Assembly (NCBI RefSeq): GCF_003555545.1
Contig: NZ_CP032157.1
Coordinates: 2,980,546-3,044,545, forward strand
Source of the DNA: Paraflavitalea soli
GTDB lineage: Bacteria > Bacteroidota > Bacteroidia > Chitinophagales > Chitinophagaceae
Length of the DNA: 64,000 nucleotides
Direction of reading: 5' to 3'
The notes beneath the pieces are model-generated. The model saw nothing but the letters and a program-made list of their open reading frames with translations. It ran no database searches and was not told the DNA's origin. Positions 1-9,471 of this stretch are shown here, piece after piece (position 1 is the first letter of the stretch; every line of letters starts with the position of its first letter). The translations under genes were made by a program, and so were the position numbers.

Positions 1-991
1 TCACAGCATCTTCTACAAAGAAACCAGCCAGGTCTACCGGTTCGGCAGATCCCTGTCCTACTTTCTGTATCAGATCACCCACGGCTATTTCGCCCGACTT
101 CCAGGCAGGGCTGCCGGTGATAAGGGTTGCGATCTTGATACCGCCTTCGCCATCCAGCAGGGAGGCGCCGATACCAAAAAAGGTACCGCTCATTTGCTCA
201 TCGAAATAACGTTTGTCAACAGGAGGAAAAAAGGTGGTATGGGGATCCATCGACTCGGTGATGGTCTTTACAAATTCATTGAAGCGGTCATCATCAGACA
301 CCTTTACTTTGAGACGCTCGTACAACCTGTCCATGATCTTCAGTACACGATCGCGGGCATCTTTTTCCAGCTCGGCATCTGTTTTCGCTTTCACACTGTC
401 TTTGCCTTTGTTCTTATCACGGGCTTCCAGCAGGTCGGCATAACGGTCGAGCACCAAAGACTTCAGCCTTTTGCGCCAGGCCTCTTTACGTTCTGCTTCA
501 TTTTTGGGGAAATCCAGTTCATCGGTGTTGAAGTTGGCCGATTCATCTTTGGTAAAATCGAAGGGCTTGCTCAGTATGTCTTTGTAGACCAGCTCCGTTT
601 CGAGGATACGCTTTTTCACGATCTCAGAAACGGCAGGTACAAACTGCACCGGCTCTCCCAGTATCTCATTGTCGATGGTGGTTTCAAATTTCTTCAACTG
701 GTGTATGTCTGACTGCAGCAGGATGTTCTTGCTTTCGTCGACATAACGGTTGGTGAGGAATTTTTTAAAGACCTCTTTGGAGAAATTATCATCGATCTTT
801 TTAGGACTGTAATGGTTTTCTTCGAGCATTTCACCTACAGAATGCAGGATCTTGTCATATTTTGTATCGGGTGGTTTATTGCCTCCTACAATTCCGAGGG
901 TACGGAAGGCCAGAAACAAACCGGCACCCAGGATAATCAACACTACGGGTAGATTCTTTCTTTTAACCATATAACTTAATACTTTAGTCAT
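1..991 (-). CDS. Prc/Tsp-like C-terminal processing peptidase (S41), N-terminal part
   Basis: Only the first 330 or so residues are in the window; the protein continues past the left edge. Translation from 991 gives a short basic N-terminus, one hydrophobic membrane or signal segment (about residues 11-28), a long charged helical region, then the start of a PDZ-like domain (PHTTFFPP, GTFFGIGASL, then AVGDLIQKVG). This order, a large helical N-terminal domain before the PDZ, is that of tail-specific proteases of the Prc/Tsp type, which degrade or trim proteins at the C-terminus in the periplasm. The catalytic Ser/Lys region is outside the window. A second in-frame ATG lies at 970; I chose 991 because both fit and the longer gives a better basic n-region. 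It faces away from the tRNA gene upstream. Confidence 0.85.
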   Translation of the reverse strand, partial: MTKVLSYMVKRKNLPVVLIILGAGLFLAFRTLGIVGGNKPPDTKYDKILHSVGEMLEENHYSPKKIDDNFSKEVFKKFLTNRYVDESKNILLQSDIHQLKKFETTIDNEILGEPVQFVPAVSEIVKKRILETELVYKDILSKPFDFTKDESANFNTDELDFPKNEAERKEAWRKRLKSLVLDRYADLLEARDKNKGKDSVKAKTDAELEKDARDRVLKIMDRLYERLKVKVSDDDRFNEFVKTITESMDPHTTFFPPVDKRYFDEQMSGTFFGIGASLLDGEGGIKIATLITGSPAWKSGEIAVGDLIQKVGQGSAEPVDLAGFFVEDAV

Positions 992-1166
992 TGCTTCCAA
1001 AAATAACGATAAATAAGGAGGGTTGTTGCAATTCAAAATGAATATTAACAATCGCTTTAGCGTAAAATCCTGCAATTCGGGAAGATCGGAAAAGAGCGGA
1101 GGATAAACGGCATACAGGTCAATTATTCGATTTACCGGTATGGCTGAAGCGGGCGCCAGGTGCAAT

Positions 1167-1196
1167 AAAAAAGAGGCAGTTACCTGCCTCTTTTTT
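1167..1196 (-). terminator. Rho-independent terminator of tRNA-His
   Basis: A perfect 13-base inverted repeat (1167-1179 and 1184-1196) with a 4-base loop combines a GC-rich core (gaggcag/ctgcctc) with A and T runs at its outer ends. On the minus strand it follows tRNA-His at once and ends in a U run, so it should stop the tRNA transcript. Confidence 0.85.
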
Positions 1197-1199
1197 CCG

Positions 1200-1274
1200 G
1201 GTGGATGACCGGGTTCGAACCGGCGACCCTCAGAACCACAATCTGATGCTCTAACCAACTGAGCTACAACCACC
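1200..1274 (-). tRNA. tRNA-His (anticodon GTG)
   Basis: The minus strand folds as a complete cloverleaf: D arm with gctcagttggttagagc, anticodon loop ttgtggt giving GTG, and T loop ttcgaac. An extra G precedes the acceptor stem and faces C73, as is typical of histidine tRNAs. CCA is not encoded. The acceptor stem (gtggttg against catccac) has one T-T mismatch, between positions 5 and 68. A terminator follows immediately. Confidence 0.93.
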
Positions 1275-1489
1275 GTGTTAATTGGGAGTGCAAAAGTAAA
1301 GTAAATCTGTTTCCCGCCAAAAAAATCAGGTTCTCTTTTTTTAGATAGTTTGCTTTTTTTGTCCACAGATAACCCTGATAATCACAGGCAAACCCTGCTC
1401 CTCTCCTGCCCGGCCGCCAGATGACATGCTCCTTCAAAAAATATTTTCAGAAAAGTGAACAATCTGTCAACCTTCTTTAAAGCATGTGT

Positions 1490-1548
1490 CAACCATGTGT
1501 CAAACTAGTACCGTTCATTCGAGAACACCCCTGTTTGACACATGGTTG
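1490..1548. repeat. 16-bp perfect inverted repeat in intergenic DNA
   Basis: Bases 1490-1505 (caaccatgtgtcaaac) and 1533-1548 are exact reverse complements separated by 27 bases. The left arm also contains the second copy of a direct repeat, catgtgtcaa, at 1483 and 1494. The rest of the 992-1677 gap holds the tRNA and its terminator; I see no gene in it. No U run follows either arm, so a terminator is unlikely; a structured element or a double protein-binding site is possible. Confidence 0.7.
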
Positions 1549-1677
1549 GTACAAGGATGAGGCCAGCTTGGTATAAGGTTGGCTAATATCGGGCAGTCCC
1601 CGGAATCGCCAGGCCCGTAAAATAAGCGTACCTTGCGCCCTCAATTTCCCGTTTTAATTATCATTCAATTGATTGCA

Positions 1678-2250
1678 ATGAGCCCCTGGTGGTTAATGAT
1701 CCCCATACTGTCTGCATTTTTAGGTTGGTTAACGATCCAGCTTTTCGTAAAACTGTTCTTTGGCTTCGTTTTCCCCCGCAAACGCCAGCAATGGACGGTA
1801 CAACTGGCCAAAACGGTGAGCACAGAGTTGTTTTCCTTTGCCGACCTGGAAACGAAGATCACCAGCCCGGAAAGTCTGCAAAAGATCATGCCGCAGGTAG
1901 AAGTACATATTGACGATTTCCTGCGCAAAGGACTGCCTAAATCTTTCCCGATGATCAGCGCCTTTATCGGCGAGCGCACCATCAACCAGTTGAAGGAGAT
2001 CTTCCTGAAAGAACTGGAAACGATCTTCCCCCTTGTTATGAAAGGATATGTTAAAAATCTCCAGGAAGACCTCAACCTGGAGCAAATGGTCATCGATAAA
2101 GTAACTGCTATTCCAACTGATAAGATACAAGTATCTGTCTATCAGGCTATAGGTTCCGACCTCAACAAAGCAGCGCTGCTGGCGGCTCTGCTGGGATTGC
2201 TTATTGGACTTGTTCAGTTGGGTATAGTGCTGGCCACGGTGTCCTTTTAA
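1678..2250 (+). CDS. DUF445-like membrane protein
   Basis: This 190-residue protein has an N-terminal membrane segment (about residues 3-27), a helical soluble middle part (FADLETKITSPESL, then a long amphipathic stretch) and a C-terminal hydrophobic helix (about 166-188). That layout and the pattern of the middle part resemble small DUF445 proteins, whose function is unknown. The reading frame stays open upstream to a TTG at 1633, but that TTG lies inside a promoter-like TACCTTG (1629-1635), so I prefer the ATG at 1678. It stands alone between the tRNA and an outer-membrane barrel gene that starts 89 bases downstream. Confidence 0.7.
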   Translation: MSPWWLMIPILSAFLGWLTIQLFVKLFFGFVFPRKRQQWTVQLAKTVSTELFSFADLETKITSPESLQKIMPQVEVHIDDFLRKGLPKSFPMISAFIGERTINQLKEIFLKELETIFPLVMKGYVKNLQEDLNLEQMVIDKVTAIPTDKIQVSVYQAIGSDLNKAALLAALLGLLIGLVQLGIVLATVSF

Positions 2251-2339
2251 CAAGCCTTGCCACTCATCACAATGTCATTCCGGCGTCACAAGTTCTAAGG
2301 GACTTTTGCGTCTAACCCCTCAAATTAATTAACCAGGAT

Positions 2340-4979
2340 ATGAGAAGTTTTCTGCTATTTCTTGTTTGTGCAGCTTTGTATAGCCATAGCATGGCCCAGT
2401 TTCCCGGAGGCGGAGCGCCCGGTGGCGGCCGGCCCGGCGGCGGTGGCGGAGTGCCCAGTATTGGCCACTTTTACGGCCGTATTGTGGACGGAAAGACCAA
2501 TAAAGGGGTGGAAGCGGCCTCTGTGCAGCTGATCCAATCCAAAATGGATGTTACAACCAAAAAACCAAAGGATACTATTATAGGTGGTATGCTTACCCGC
2601 GGCAATGGCGACTTTAGCCTGGAGAACCTGCCCATCTTTGGCCAGTTCCGCCTGAAGATCACCGCCATTGGTTATAAAACCATCGAGCAAAAGGTAGCAT
2701 TTGAACTGAAGTTTGGCCAGGGCGATATGAGCCAGGCTATGAATGCCGTAGATAAGGACCTGGGCAATTTCAAACTGGAGCAGGATGCACAGGTGATGGA
2801 AGCAGTGACGGTAACGGGCTCCAAACCCTTGATCGAAATGGGCATTGACCGCAAGATCTTCAACGTAGAAAAGAATATTACTTCCGCCGGCGGTACAGCC
2901 GTAGATGTAATGCGTAATGTGCCTTCTCTCAATGTTGATATCGATGGCAATGTGACCTTGCGCAATGCAGCTCCTCAAATATTTGTAGACGGACGCCCCA
3001 CTACCCTCACGCTGGACCAGATCCCGGCGGATGCCATTCAAAGTGTGGAGATGATCACCAACCCTTCGGCCAAGTATGACGCCAGTGGTGGTCAGGCGGG
3101 TATCCTCAACATCGTATTGAAAAAGAACCGCAAAGCGGGTTATAACGGCAGCATCCGCGCCGGTATTGACTCCCGTGCGAAGATCAATGCCGGTGGCGAC
3201 CTCAACATACGCCAGGGCAAGCTCAACGTATTTGCCAATGCCATGTACAACCAGCGTAAATCAAAAGGCTGGGGTTGGTCGGACCAATTGAATACCTTGA
3301 CCAAACCCAACACTTTCCAACACCAGGATAATGACCAGGTGAACAATGGTTCTTTTGCCTTTGGCCGCTTTGGGCTGGATTATTTCGTAGACAACCGCAA
3401 CACGTTGTCTATCTCGCAATCTATCGTACGTGGTACCTTTAAGAACAACAACCAGGAGAATTACAATATTGACACTGCCGGCAATTTTTATGAAACCCAA
3501 TACCGCAATACATTGGGTGAATTTGAGTTCCGCAACTACGGTACGCAGCTGAGCTTTAAGCACCTCTTTGCCAAAGCGGGTAAAGAATGGACAGCGGATG
3601 TGAATTATAACCTGAGTAAGAATGAGAACAATAGCAACGTCATGTTCCGTTCTTTTGATGATAAAGATCAAACAAATCCCAAAGGACCAGAGCAATTGCA
3701 AAGCACGCTTGGCAATGGTGAGAACAAATTTATTGTAGCGCAAACAGACTTTGTAAACCCCATCACCGAGACCATGAAATGGGAAGCGGGCCTGCGTGCA
3801 CAGATCCGCAAATCTGAAAGCTCTCAGCTCATCTCTACCAATGGTAGCGCCAATGTGGGCCTGAGCAACAATTTTGAGTACACGGATTATGTATATGCCG
3901 GTTATGCTACTTTCTCTCAAAAGATAAAGGACAAGTGGAGCTACCAACTGGGTCTGCGTGCAGAAAGCTCTAATTATGATGGCAAGCAAATCGGAAAAGA
4001 CAACTATTCCAACAGCTTTCCCATCAGCTTATTCCCCAGCGTATTCTTAACACGTTCGTTTGAGAATAAGCAGGATATCCAGGTAAACTATTCCCGCAGG
4101 GTAAACCGGCCCAACTTCTTCCAGTTGATGCCCAACTATGATATCTCCAACAAACTGAGTTATTCAACTGGTAACCCCGACCTGGTGCCAGAGTTTACGC
4201 ATTCGCTGGAGTTGTCTTACCAAAAGACCTATGGTAAGAACAACAACACTTTCCTGGCTACTGTATTTGGTAAGTACACAACCAACCTGATCTCCCGTTA
4301 CCAAAGCTGGCAGAAAGTAGAAAATGATTCGGCTTTTGTATCTACCTGGATCAATGCTTCTGATGCGTATGCTGCCGGCCTTGAACTGGTGTTCCGCAAC
4401 AACTGGACCAAGTGGTGGGATATGAACTTCAGCACCAACGTATATTATTCCAAGATCAACGGAGATAATGTGACCAAACAATTGACGAATGAGCGTACAA
4501 GTTGGTCGGCCAAAGTAAACAACACGTTCAAGATCGCTAAAGGCTGGAGCATCCAGCTGAGCGGTGACTATATTTCCAAGAGCGCATTGCCTGTAAGCAC
4601 CAGCAATGGCGGCGGCGGCGGTGGTCGTGGTGGTATGGGCGGCGGTGGCGGCTTCATGGGCGCTGCACCTTCTTCAGTACAAGGGTTTATCGATGCCAAC
4701 TATGGCGCCGATCTGGGCCTTAGAAAAGAGTTCATGATCAAGAAGAATACTGCTACCATTTCAGTTAACTGGAATGATATCTTCCGTACACGCCGTTACT
4801 ATGCCTTCTCTGAATCCCTCGGCTTTACACAAACGGATTGGAGAAGAAGGGACCCACAGATCGTGCGGGTGAACTTCAGCTACCGTTTTGGTAAGTTTGA
4901 TATCGGCCTGTTCAAACGCAAGAACATGAAGGGCGAATCAGAAGGTATGCAGAACGGTATGCAGGGTATGGGTCAATAA
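2340..4979 (+). CDS. TonB-dependent outer-membrane beta-barrel protein (OMP_b-brl type)
   Basis: An 879-residue outer-membrane protein. Order: signal peptide ending SHSMAQ (residue 20), a Gly/Pro-rich stretch (21-40), a carboxypeptidase-regulatory-like domain (about 42-125), a TonB plug (about 150-260: VTVTGSKPLIE, NVPSLNVD, AKYDASGGQAGILNIVLKK), then a long beta barrel. Two low-complexity segments stand out: a Gly-rich run at about residues 755-775 and a Met/Gly-rich C-terminus. The family resembles TonB receptors but is usually not paired with a SusD; substrates are mostly unknown. Here there is no SusD partner. The gene stands alone between its own start region (GACTTTTG at 2301-2308 may be the -7 box) and a strong terminator. 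Confidence 0.92.
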   Translation: MRSFLLFLVCAALYSHSMAQFPGGGAPGGGRPGGGGGVPSIGHFYGRIVDGKTNKGVEAASVQLIQSKMDVTTKKPKDTIIGGMLTRGNGDFSLENLPIFGQFRLKITAIGYKTIEQKVAFELKFGQGDMSQAMNAVDKDLGNFKLEQDAQVMEAVTVTGSKPLIEMGIDRKIFNVEKNITSAGGTAVDVMRNVPSLNVDIDGNVTLRNAAPQIFVDGRPTTLTLDQIPADAIQSVEMITNPSAKYDASGGQAGILNIVLKKNRKAGYNGSIRAGIDSRAKINAGGDLNIRQGKLNVFANAMYNQRKSKGWGWSDQLNTLTKPNTFQHQDNDQVNNGSFAFGRFGLDYFVDNRNTLSISQSIVRGTFKNNNQENYNIDTAGNFYETQYRNTLGEFEFRNYGTQLSFKHLFAKAGKEWTADVNYNLSKNENNSNVMFRSFDDKDQTNPKGPEQLQSTLGNGENKFIVAQTDFVNPITETMKWEAGLRAQIRKSESSQLISTNGSANVGLSNNFEYTDYVYAGYATFSQKIKDKWSYQLGLRAESSNYDGKQIGKDNYSNSFPISLFPSVFLTRSFENKQDIQVNYSRRVNRPNFFQLMPNYDISNKLSYSTGNPDLVPEFTHSLELSYQKTYGKNNNTFLATVFGKYTTNLISRYQSWQKVENDSAFVSTWINASDAYAAGLELVFRNNWTKWWDMNFSTNVYYSKINGDNVTKQLTNERTSWSAKVNNTFKIAKGWSIQLSGDYISKSALPVSTSNGGGGGGRGGMGGGGGFMGAAPSSVQGFIDANYGADLGLRKEFMIKKNTATISVNWNDIFRTRRYYAFSESLGFTQTDWRRRDPQIVRVNFSYRFGKFDIGLFKRKNMKGESEGMQNGMQGMGQ

Positions 4980-5019
4980 GCAGCCTGCCAGTTCGAACTA
5001 TAAGCTATTACATAAGCAC

Positions 5020-5053
5020 AGAGGTCGTTCCTTTCTGGAAACGACCTCTTTTT
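5020..5053 (+). terminator. Rho-independent terminator of the barrel gene
   Basis: agaggtcgtt (5020-5029) pairs with aacgacctct (5040-5049) across a 10-base loop and is followed by a T run. It lies 40 bases after the stop codon of the beta-barrel gene. Confidence 0.9.
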
Positions 5054-5188
5054 ATTTGGATTAAGTAAGTAGTCTTTTTGTGCCTTTGAAACAGGCGGCC
5101 TCCAAATTTTAATCTCTTTTAAAAACCTGGTTATCACACCGAAGAGAACACTATAGTCTGCTCCTTCACCTTATTGACATATATGGGG

Positions 5189-5219
5189 TTGACATTGCCT
5201 GGCACTTTTGCTATTTTGG
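5189..5219 (+). promoter_or_regulatory. Bacteroidota-type promoter
   Basis: TTG (5189-5191, as ttgaca), 20 bases, then TATTTTGG (5212-5219), close to the TTG-N17..23-TAnnTTTG pattern. It sits 27 bases before the ATG at 5247 and rules out a longer start at 5208. Confidence 0.5.
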
Positions 5220-5246
5220 GAATATCCAATAATCCAATACCCGACA

Positions 5247-6086
5247 ATGAAAAGTCAACTCTTCATCGTACTGCTGGCTATTACAGTCAACACCTATGGA
5301 CAAACTTCTTTGATCAGAATATACAACGCCTCAGAAATTCTACTCGAGGCCAACAAACTGACAGATACCTGGAGACTACTGAAAGATGTAGAGTCCACCT
5401 GTGATAAAACGGATACACTTTACCCCTATATCGTTTGGAATTCGTTAAGCACTACTACAAGGCTGGAATTGTATTACAGGCTGAAGGCAAAGTTTGACAG
5501 TTCCTTCTATTTTGGACAACAATCATTACAACTCATTGAAAAGGGTGCGCCTTATTTTAAGGAAACATTTGTCAACCGCAAATACTGGATGTATAAAAAC
5601 CTGGTGGTCTCCTCTTTTGGTGCAGGTAAGCCAGAGCAGGCAAAAAAGTACCAGCACCTGTTGTATAAAGCGTATAAAAACAAGAAGCTACCGGAAGGGA
5701 TGGACCAGTATTACAATTTTACCTACTTCAAATGGAAAGATAAGAATGTGTGGGGTTATGAATGGTACCCCGAGCCGGGTGACCCCGATGCGAAAGGCAG
5801 GTATTCAAAGATCATCTATTATGTATACAGTACTAACGAGGATGGCAGTGATAAAGAACAGCTTTACCGCCTGCACGTTCAAAGATCACACAACAATGAC
5901 AATGCTTTAAAATTGAATTATGTACTGATCAAACAGCTGGAGAACGCCCAAAACGAAGTAAGCGGTACCCTGTATGGATACACCTACAACAGGAAGATCA
6001 ATTACGCCAAGTTACAGGCCGATGTCAAAGCAGTTTTAATGGAAAACTATTATCCCGATACGCAGGCGGTGGTGATCAAAAGATAA
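5247..6086 (+). CDS. Secreted protein of unknown function
   Basis: I do not recognise this 279-residue protein. It begins with a clear signal peptide (KSQLFIVLLAITVNTYG then Q), followed by a helical region with a TPR-like look (ASEILLEANKLTDTWRLLKDVES, then LYYRLKAKFDSSFYFGQQSLQLIEKG). The second half is rich in Tyr, Trp and Lys, with WKDKNVWGYEWYPEPGDPDAKGRYSKI, and ends in a region like the C-terminal domain of secreted Bacteroidota proteins. An open frame extends to 5208, but the signal peptide and the promoter upstream fix the start at 5247. It converges with the ABC permease gene, with 9 bases between the stops. Confidence 0.75.
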   Translation: MKSQLFIVLLAITVNTYGQTSLIRIYNASEILLEANKLTDTWRLLKDVESTCDKTDTLYPYIVWNSLSTTTRLELYYRLKAKFDSSFYFGQQSLQLIEKGAPYFKETFVNRKYWMYKNLVVSSFGAGKPEQAKKYQHLLYKAYKNKKLPEGMDQYYNFTYFKWKDKNVWGYEWYPEPGDPDAKGRYSKIIYYVYSTNEDGSDKEQLYRLHVQRSHNNDNALKLNYVLIKQLENAQNEVSGTLYGYTYNRKINYAKLQADVKAVLMENYYPDTQAVVIKR

Positions 6087-6095
6087 ACCAGCCTG

Positions 6096-8477
6096 TTATT
6101 CTGATCGTAAACTTCTTACGGGATTGGCCAGTGCCGCTTTAATGGCCTGGAAGCTTACGGTAAGCAAGGTAATGACCATGGCACCCACACCCGCAGCAAC
6201 AAAGATCCACCAGGCTACGGACGTACGGTACTGGTAACTCTGCAGCCAGTTGTACATGAGGTACCAGGACAAGGGGATTGCAATGGCCAGGGATATGGAC
6301 ACCAGCACCACAAACTCCTTAGAGAGCAGTCGCCACAAATTGAATACGGAAGCACCCAATACTTTCCGCACACCTATCTCTTTGGTACGTTGCTCTGCCA
6401 TAAAAGAAGCCATTCCAAACAAGCCGAGACAACTGATAAAAATAGCCAGCACGGCAAAGAAACCAGCCAGCTTACCAATTCGTTCTTCATCAGCAAACTT
6501 GTGGCCGTACTCCTCATCAATAAACTTGTAGTCAACCGGCGCACCAGGTGCATATTTCTTGAAAACAGGTTCTATAGCCGCCAATGCCTCGCGGGTGCTT
6601 TTGGCAGGATTGATCCGGATATTAACGACCTCGCTCATACCATCCAGGAACGCAAAGACGGTTTGCTTAACAGGTTCATAAGGCGATTGCATGATCATAT
6701 CCTTCACCACCCCAATGATGGTATAGTCCCTGCCCCAGTGTATGATCTCACCCACAGGATTCTTCAGGCCCATGTATTTAACAGCCGACTCATTTAAAAT
6801 GAGGGTGAATGAATCAGCCAGGGATTGCGCATTGAAATTCCTACCGGCTACAAATTGCCAGCCTACAGTATGGCTAAATCCCGGATCCACACCAATAACA
6901 GCAAAGTCGTCCATTACCGTGGGGTCCTTCCCTTTCCATTCCAGTCCACTGGAATTGTTGTTAACGGTCGTAAGCGGGCTGGTGGATTCGGACATATCCA
7001 ATACGGCACCGGATTGCAGGAGTTCCTGCTTCATAGCATTGAAATGGGTATGTGTTTCTGCTGTCAATACGGCAACACTGATCAAACCGGCCCGGTCATA
7101 GCCGGTAGGCCGGTTCCTGGCATGTTGTACCTGGCGAAACACCACCAGGGTACCTACGATGAGTACAACGGAAACGGAAAACTGAACCACCACCAATACC
7201 TTGCGCGGAATGGAACCTAAACGGCCCACCCGGAAAGTGCCCTTTAATACTTTAACCGGCTGAAAGGAGGACAGGTAGAAAGCAGGATAACTACCAGCCA
7301 GCAAAACGGTGACCAATGCCACGGCCAGGCCCATGAGCCAAAAGGCAGGGAGGCTAAGCGGCAGCTGAATGTTTTTGGCTGCTACATCATTGAAAAATGG
7401 CAGCATGAGAGATACGAGTAAGATCGCCGTCACAAATGAAAAGCCCACCACCAGTAACGACTCACTAAAAAACTGGCCGATCAATTGCCATTTCATAGAA
7501 CCGATGGCTTTGCGTATACCAACCTCCTTCGCCCTTTTTTCAGAGCGGGCGGTGCTCAGGTTCATGAAGTTGATGCAGGCCAGCAATAATACAAATACGC
7601 CTATGATACCAAAGAGCCAGACGTACTCAATACGCCCACCGGTATTGACGCCATTCTTAAACTCCTGGTATAAATGCCATCGGCTCATCGGTTGCAGGAA
7701 AAGAGCGGGTTTGGTCTTCGTGCCTTCCTTATCGAGGTGCTTTAATTTCGAATCCTTTATTTTGGCTGACACACTGGCGATATCCGCCTGGTCGGCCAGC
7801 TGCACAAATAACTGGAAAGAATTGTTCTCCCATTGATCACCCGCATTTTTCACCCAATCGTTGTTGGAGGCATAGAGGTCCCAGGAAGCAATGAAAGCTA
7901 CCTTTTTGAAAGTGGTATTGGCCGGCAGGTCTTCAAATACACCGGTCACTTTTGCATTGAGTGTATTATCGAGTCTGATGACCTGATTCACGGGATCGGC
8001 ATCACCAAACAAAGACTTAGCTACGGAAGCAGCAAGCAATATGCCCGATGGATCATTCAATCCGTTCCTTGTTCCCTTTTGCATGTGGAGGCTAAGCATA
8101 TCGGGTGCACCAGCCTGCATAAAGCTGCCGGGCTGCATGATCTTTTTATCGCCAATGGCCAGGATATGGCCCCAGGTCCAGGATGACAGGACGATGTGCT
8201 TGAAATCGCTGCCATAGCTTTTACGCAACTCCGTTTCCAAAGGAAGAGGAATAGCCTGATCGGTGCGAACATTGCCGCTGAAATTGCGGGTTTGCATCAC
8301 CTGCGCAATGCGGTTGTAATGCTGGTGATACTTGTCGAAAGACAATTCATCATAGATCCACAGACCAATAAGCATGGCCACCGCCATGCCCACAGAAAGG
8401 CCGGCTATATTGATAAACGAGTGTCCTTTGTGCCTGGAAAGGTTGCGAAACGCTATTTTGAAATAATTCCTGATCAT
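6096..8477 (-). CDS. ABC transporter permease of the FtsX/MacB type
   Basis: A 793-residue permease of the Bacteroidota double-FtsX kind. Order: RNYFKIAFRNLSRHKGHSFIN leader, TM1 (about 20-42), a MacB-like periplasmic core domain (about 45-245), an FtsX block with three TMs (about 280-420, with RAKEVGIRKAIG), a further TM, a second periplasmic domain, and a second FtsX block at the C-terminus (KEIGVRKVLGAS). Such proteins work with a LolD-like ATPase in efflux or mechanotransmission. No ATPase gene lies in the window, so its partner must be elsewhere. The open frame reaches 8561, but the family start is at 8477. Its stop lies 9 bases from the convergent neighbour. Confidence 0.93.
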   Translation of the reverse strand: MIRNYFKIAFRNLSRHKGHSFINIAGLSVGMAVAMLIGLWIYDELSFDKYHQHYNRIAQVMQTRNFSGNVRTDQAIPLPLETELRKSYGSDFKHIVLSSWTWGHILAIGDKKIMQPGSFMQAGAPDMLSLHMQKGTRNGLNDPSGILLAASVAKSLFGDADPVNQVIRLDNTLNAKVTGVFEDLPANTTFKKVAFIASWDLYASNNDWVKNAGDQWENNSFQLFVQLADQADIASVSAKIKDSKLKHLDKEGTKTKPALFLQPMSRWHLYQEFKNGVNTGGRIEYVWLFGIIGVFVLLLACINFMNLSTARSEKRAKEVGIRKAIGSMKWQLIGQFFSESLLVVGFSFVTAILLVSLMLPFFNDVAAKNIQLPLSLPAFWLMGLAVALVTVLLAGSYPAFYLSSFQPVKVLKGTFRVGRLGSIPRKVLVVVQFSVSVVLIVGTLVVFRQVQHARNRPTGYDRAGLISVAVLTAETHTHFNAMKQELLQSGAVLDMSESTSPLTTVNNNSSGLEWKGKDPTVMDDFAVIGVDPGFSHTVGWQFVAGRNFNAQSLADSFTLILNESAVKYMGLKNPVGEIIHWGRDYTIIGVVKDMIMQSPYEPVKQTVFAFLDGMSEVVNIRINPAKSTREALAAIEPVFKKYAPGAPVDYKFIDEEYGHKFADEERIGKLAGFFAVLAIFISCLGLFGMASFMAEQRTKEIGVRKVLGASVFNLWRLLSKEFVVLVSISLAIAIPLSWYLMYNWLQSYQYRTSVAWWIFVAAGVGAMVITLLTVSFQAIKAALANPVRSLRSE

Positions 8478-8697
8478 AACAGCTTTTTTCCGGTGGTAAG
8501 AAATAATGGCAATAATACACCTAAGAAAATGCCAGAATTTAACAGCCTGCTTATGAAGCAATTACCTGGCAAAATCACGGCACCGATTGTCCGGTTTTGA
8601 TACAGGCAGTGTTCGGTTTAAGGTTGATTACAATTGACTGTGCCTATATAAATACAAAACCGCGCCTATTACGTATATAATAGCAAGGATTCTGATT

Positions 8698-9378
8698 ATG
8701 AACAAAGTAGCAATGTTCATATACCTTTGTGTGACCATGCTCTACCCTTCAACAGCACAGGATATGAACCCAACCAACCGATCGTATCTCGCCCTGGGCG
8801 ATTCCTACACCATTGGTGAAGGCGTGCCCGACATAGAGAATTTTCCCCACCAGGCAGTGCAGTTGCTTAACCAGCAAGGCCTTTCATTTGGCAAGCCCAC
8901 TATTGTAGCCAAAACCGGCTGGACCACCGACGAGCTGCAGCAGGGCATTGCCGCCGCCACACTTGATGGTACCTATGACATAGTTTCCCTGCTGATAGGT
9001 GTCAACAACCAATACCGTGGCCGAAGCAGTACGGAATACGCCGAACAGTTTGAATTACTGCTACAACAAGCCATTGCCTTTGCCGGTCGCCATCCTCAGC
9101 ATGTATTTGTATTGTCCATCCCCGACTGGGGCGCCACACCCTATGCAGAAGGGCGCGACCGCGCACAGATAGCGAAGGAAATTGATAGCTTCAATGCCAT
9201 TAACAAATCCCTGGCCGACGAATACGGCGTGCATTACATTGACATTACACCCGGCACACGGGAAGCAACTACTGACCCTTCGCTGGTCACTACCGACCAT
9301 TTACACCCCTCCGGCAAAGAATATGGTCGCTGGGCAGCTAAATTGGCGGATAGCATTAAAGCAGCTATAGGTCTTTAA
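8698..9378 (+). CDS. SGNH/GDSL-family secreted hydrolase
   Basis: A 226-residue lipase/esterase-like protein. A signal peptide (residues 1-20, ending PSTA-Q) suggests export. The SGNH blocks are visible: LALGDSYT with nucleophile Ser36, GVNN (residues 101-104) in the position of block III, and TTDHLHPS with Asp200 and His203 completing the triad. The family cleaves ester bonds of lipids or acetylated sugars; the substrate here cannot be told. No operon partner is visible: the upstream permease is divergent and 270 bases of non-coding DNA follow. Confidence 0.88.
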   Translation: MNKVAMFIYLCVTMLYPSTAQDMNPTNRSYLALGDSYTIGEGVPDIENFPHQAVQLLNQQGLSFGKPTIVAKTGWTTDELQQGIAAATLDGTYDIVSLLIGVNNQYRGRSSTEYAEQFELLLQQAIAFAGRHPQHVFVLSIPDWGATPYAEGRDRAQIAKEIDSFNAINKSLADEYGVHYIDITPGTREATTDPSLVTTDHLHPSGKEYGRWAAKLADSIKAAIGL

Positions 9379-9471
9379 CAATGGTAGTGATAGCCGCTAA
9401 TTGCCTGCACATAGCCTCAGACAGATACCCGAATGGCCGCCATATGGCCTAAACAGGGGTTTATAGAGGCG

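Noticed and set aside
194-712. 172-residue open frame on the plus strand
   Set aside because: It is antisense to the Prc-like protease, which gives a clear domain match on the minus strand.
1633-1677. TTG start of the DUF445-like gene at 1633
   Set aside because: It lies inside a promoter-like TACCTTG and adds residues not typical of the family; ATG at 1678 is preferred.
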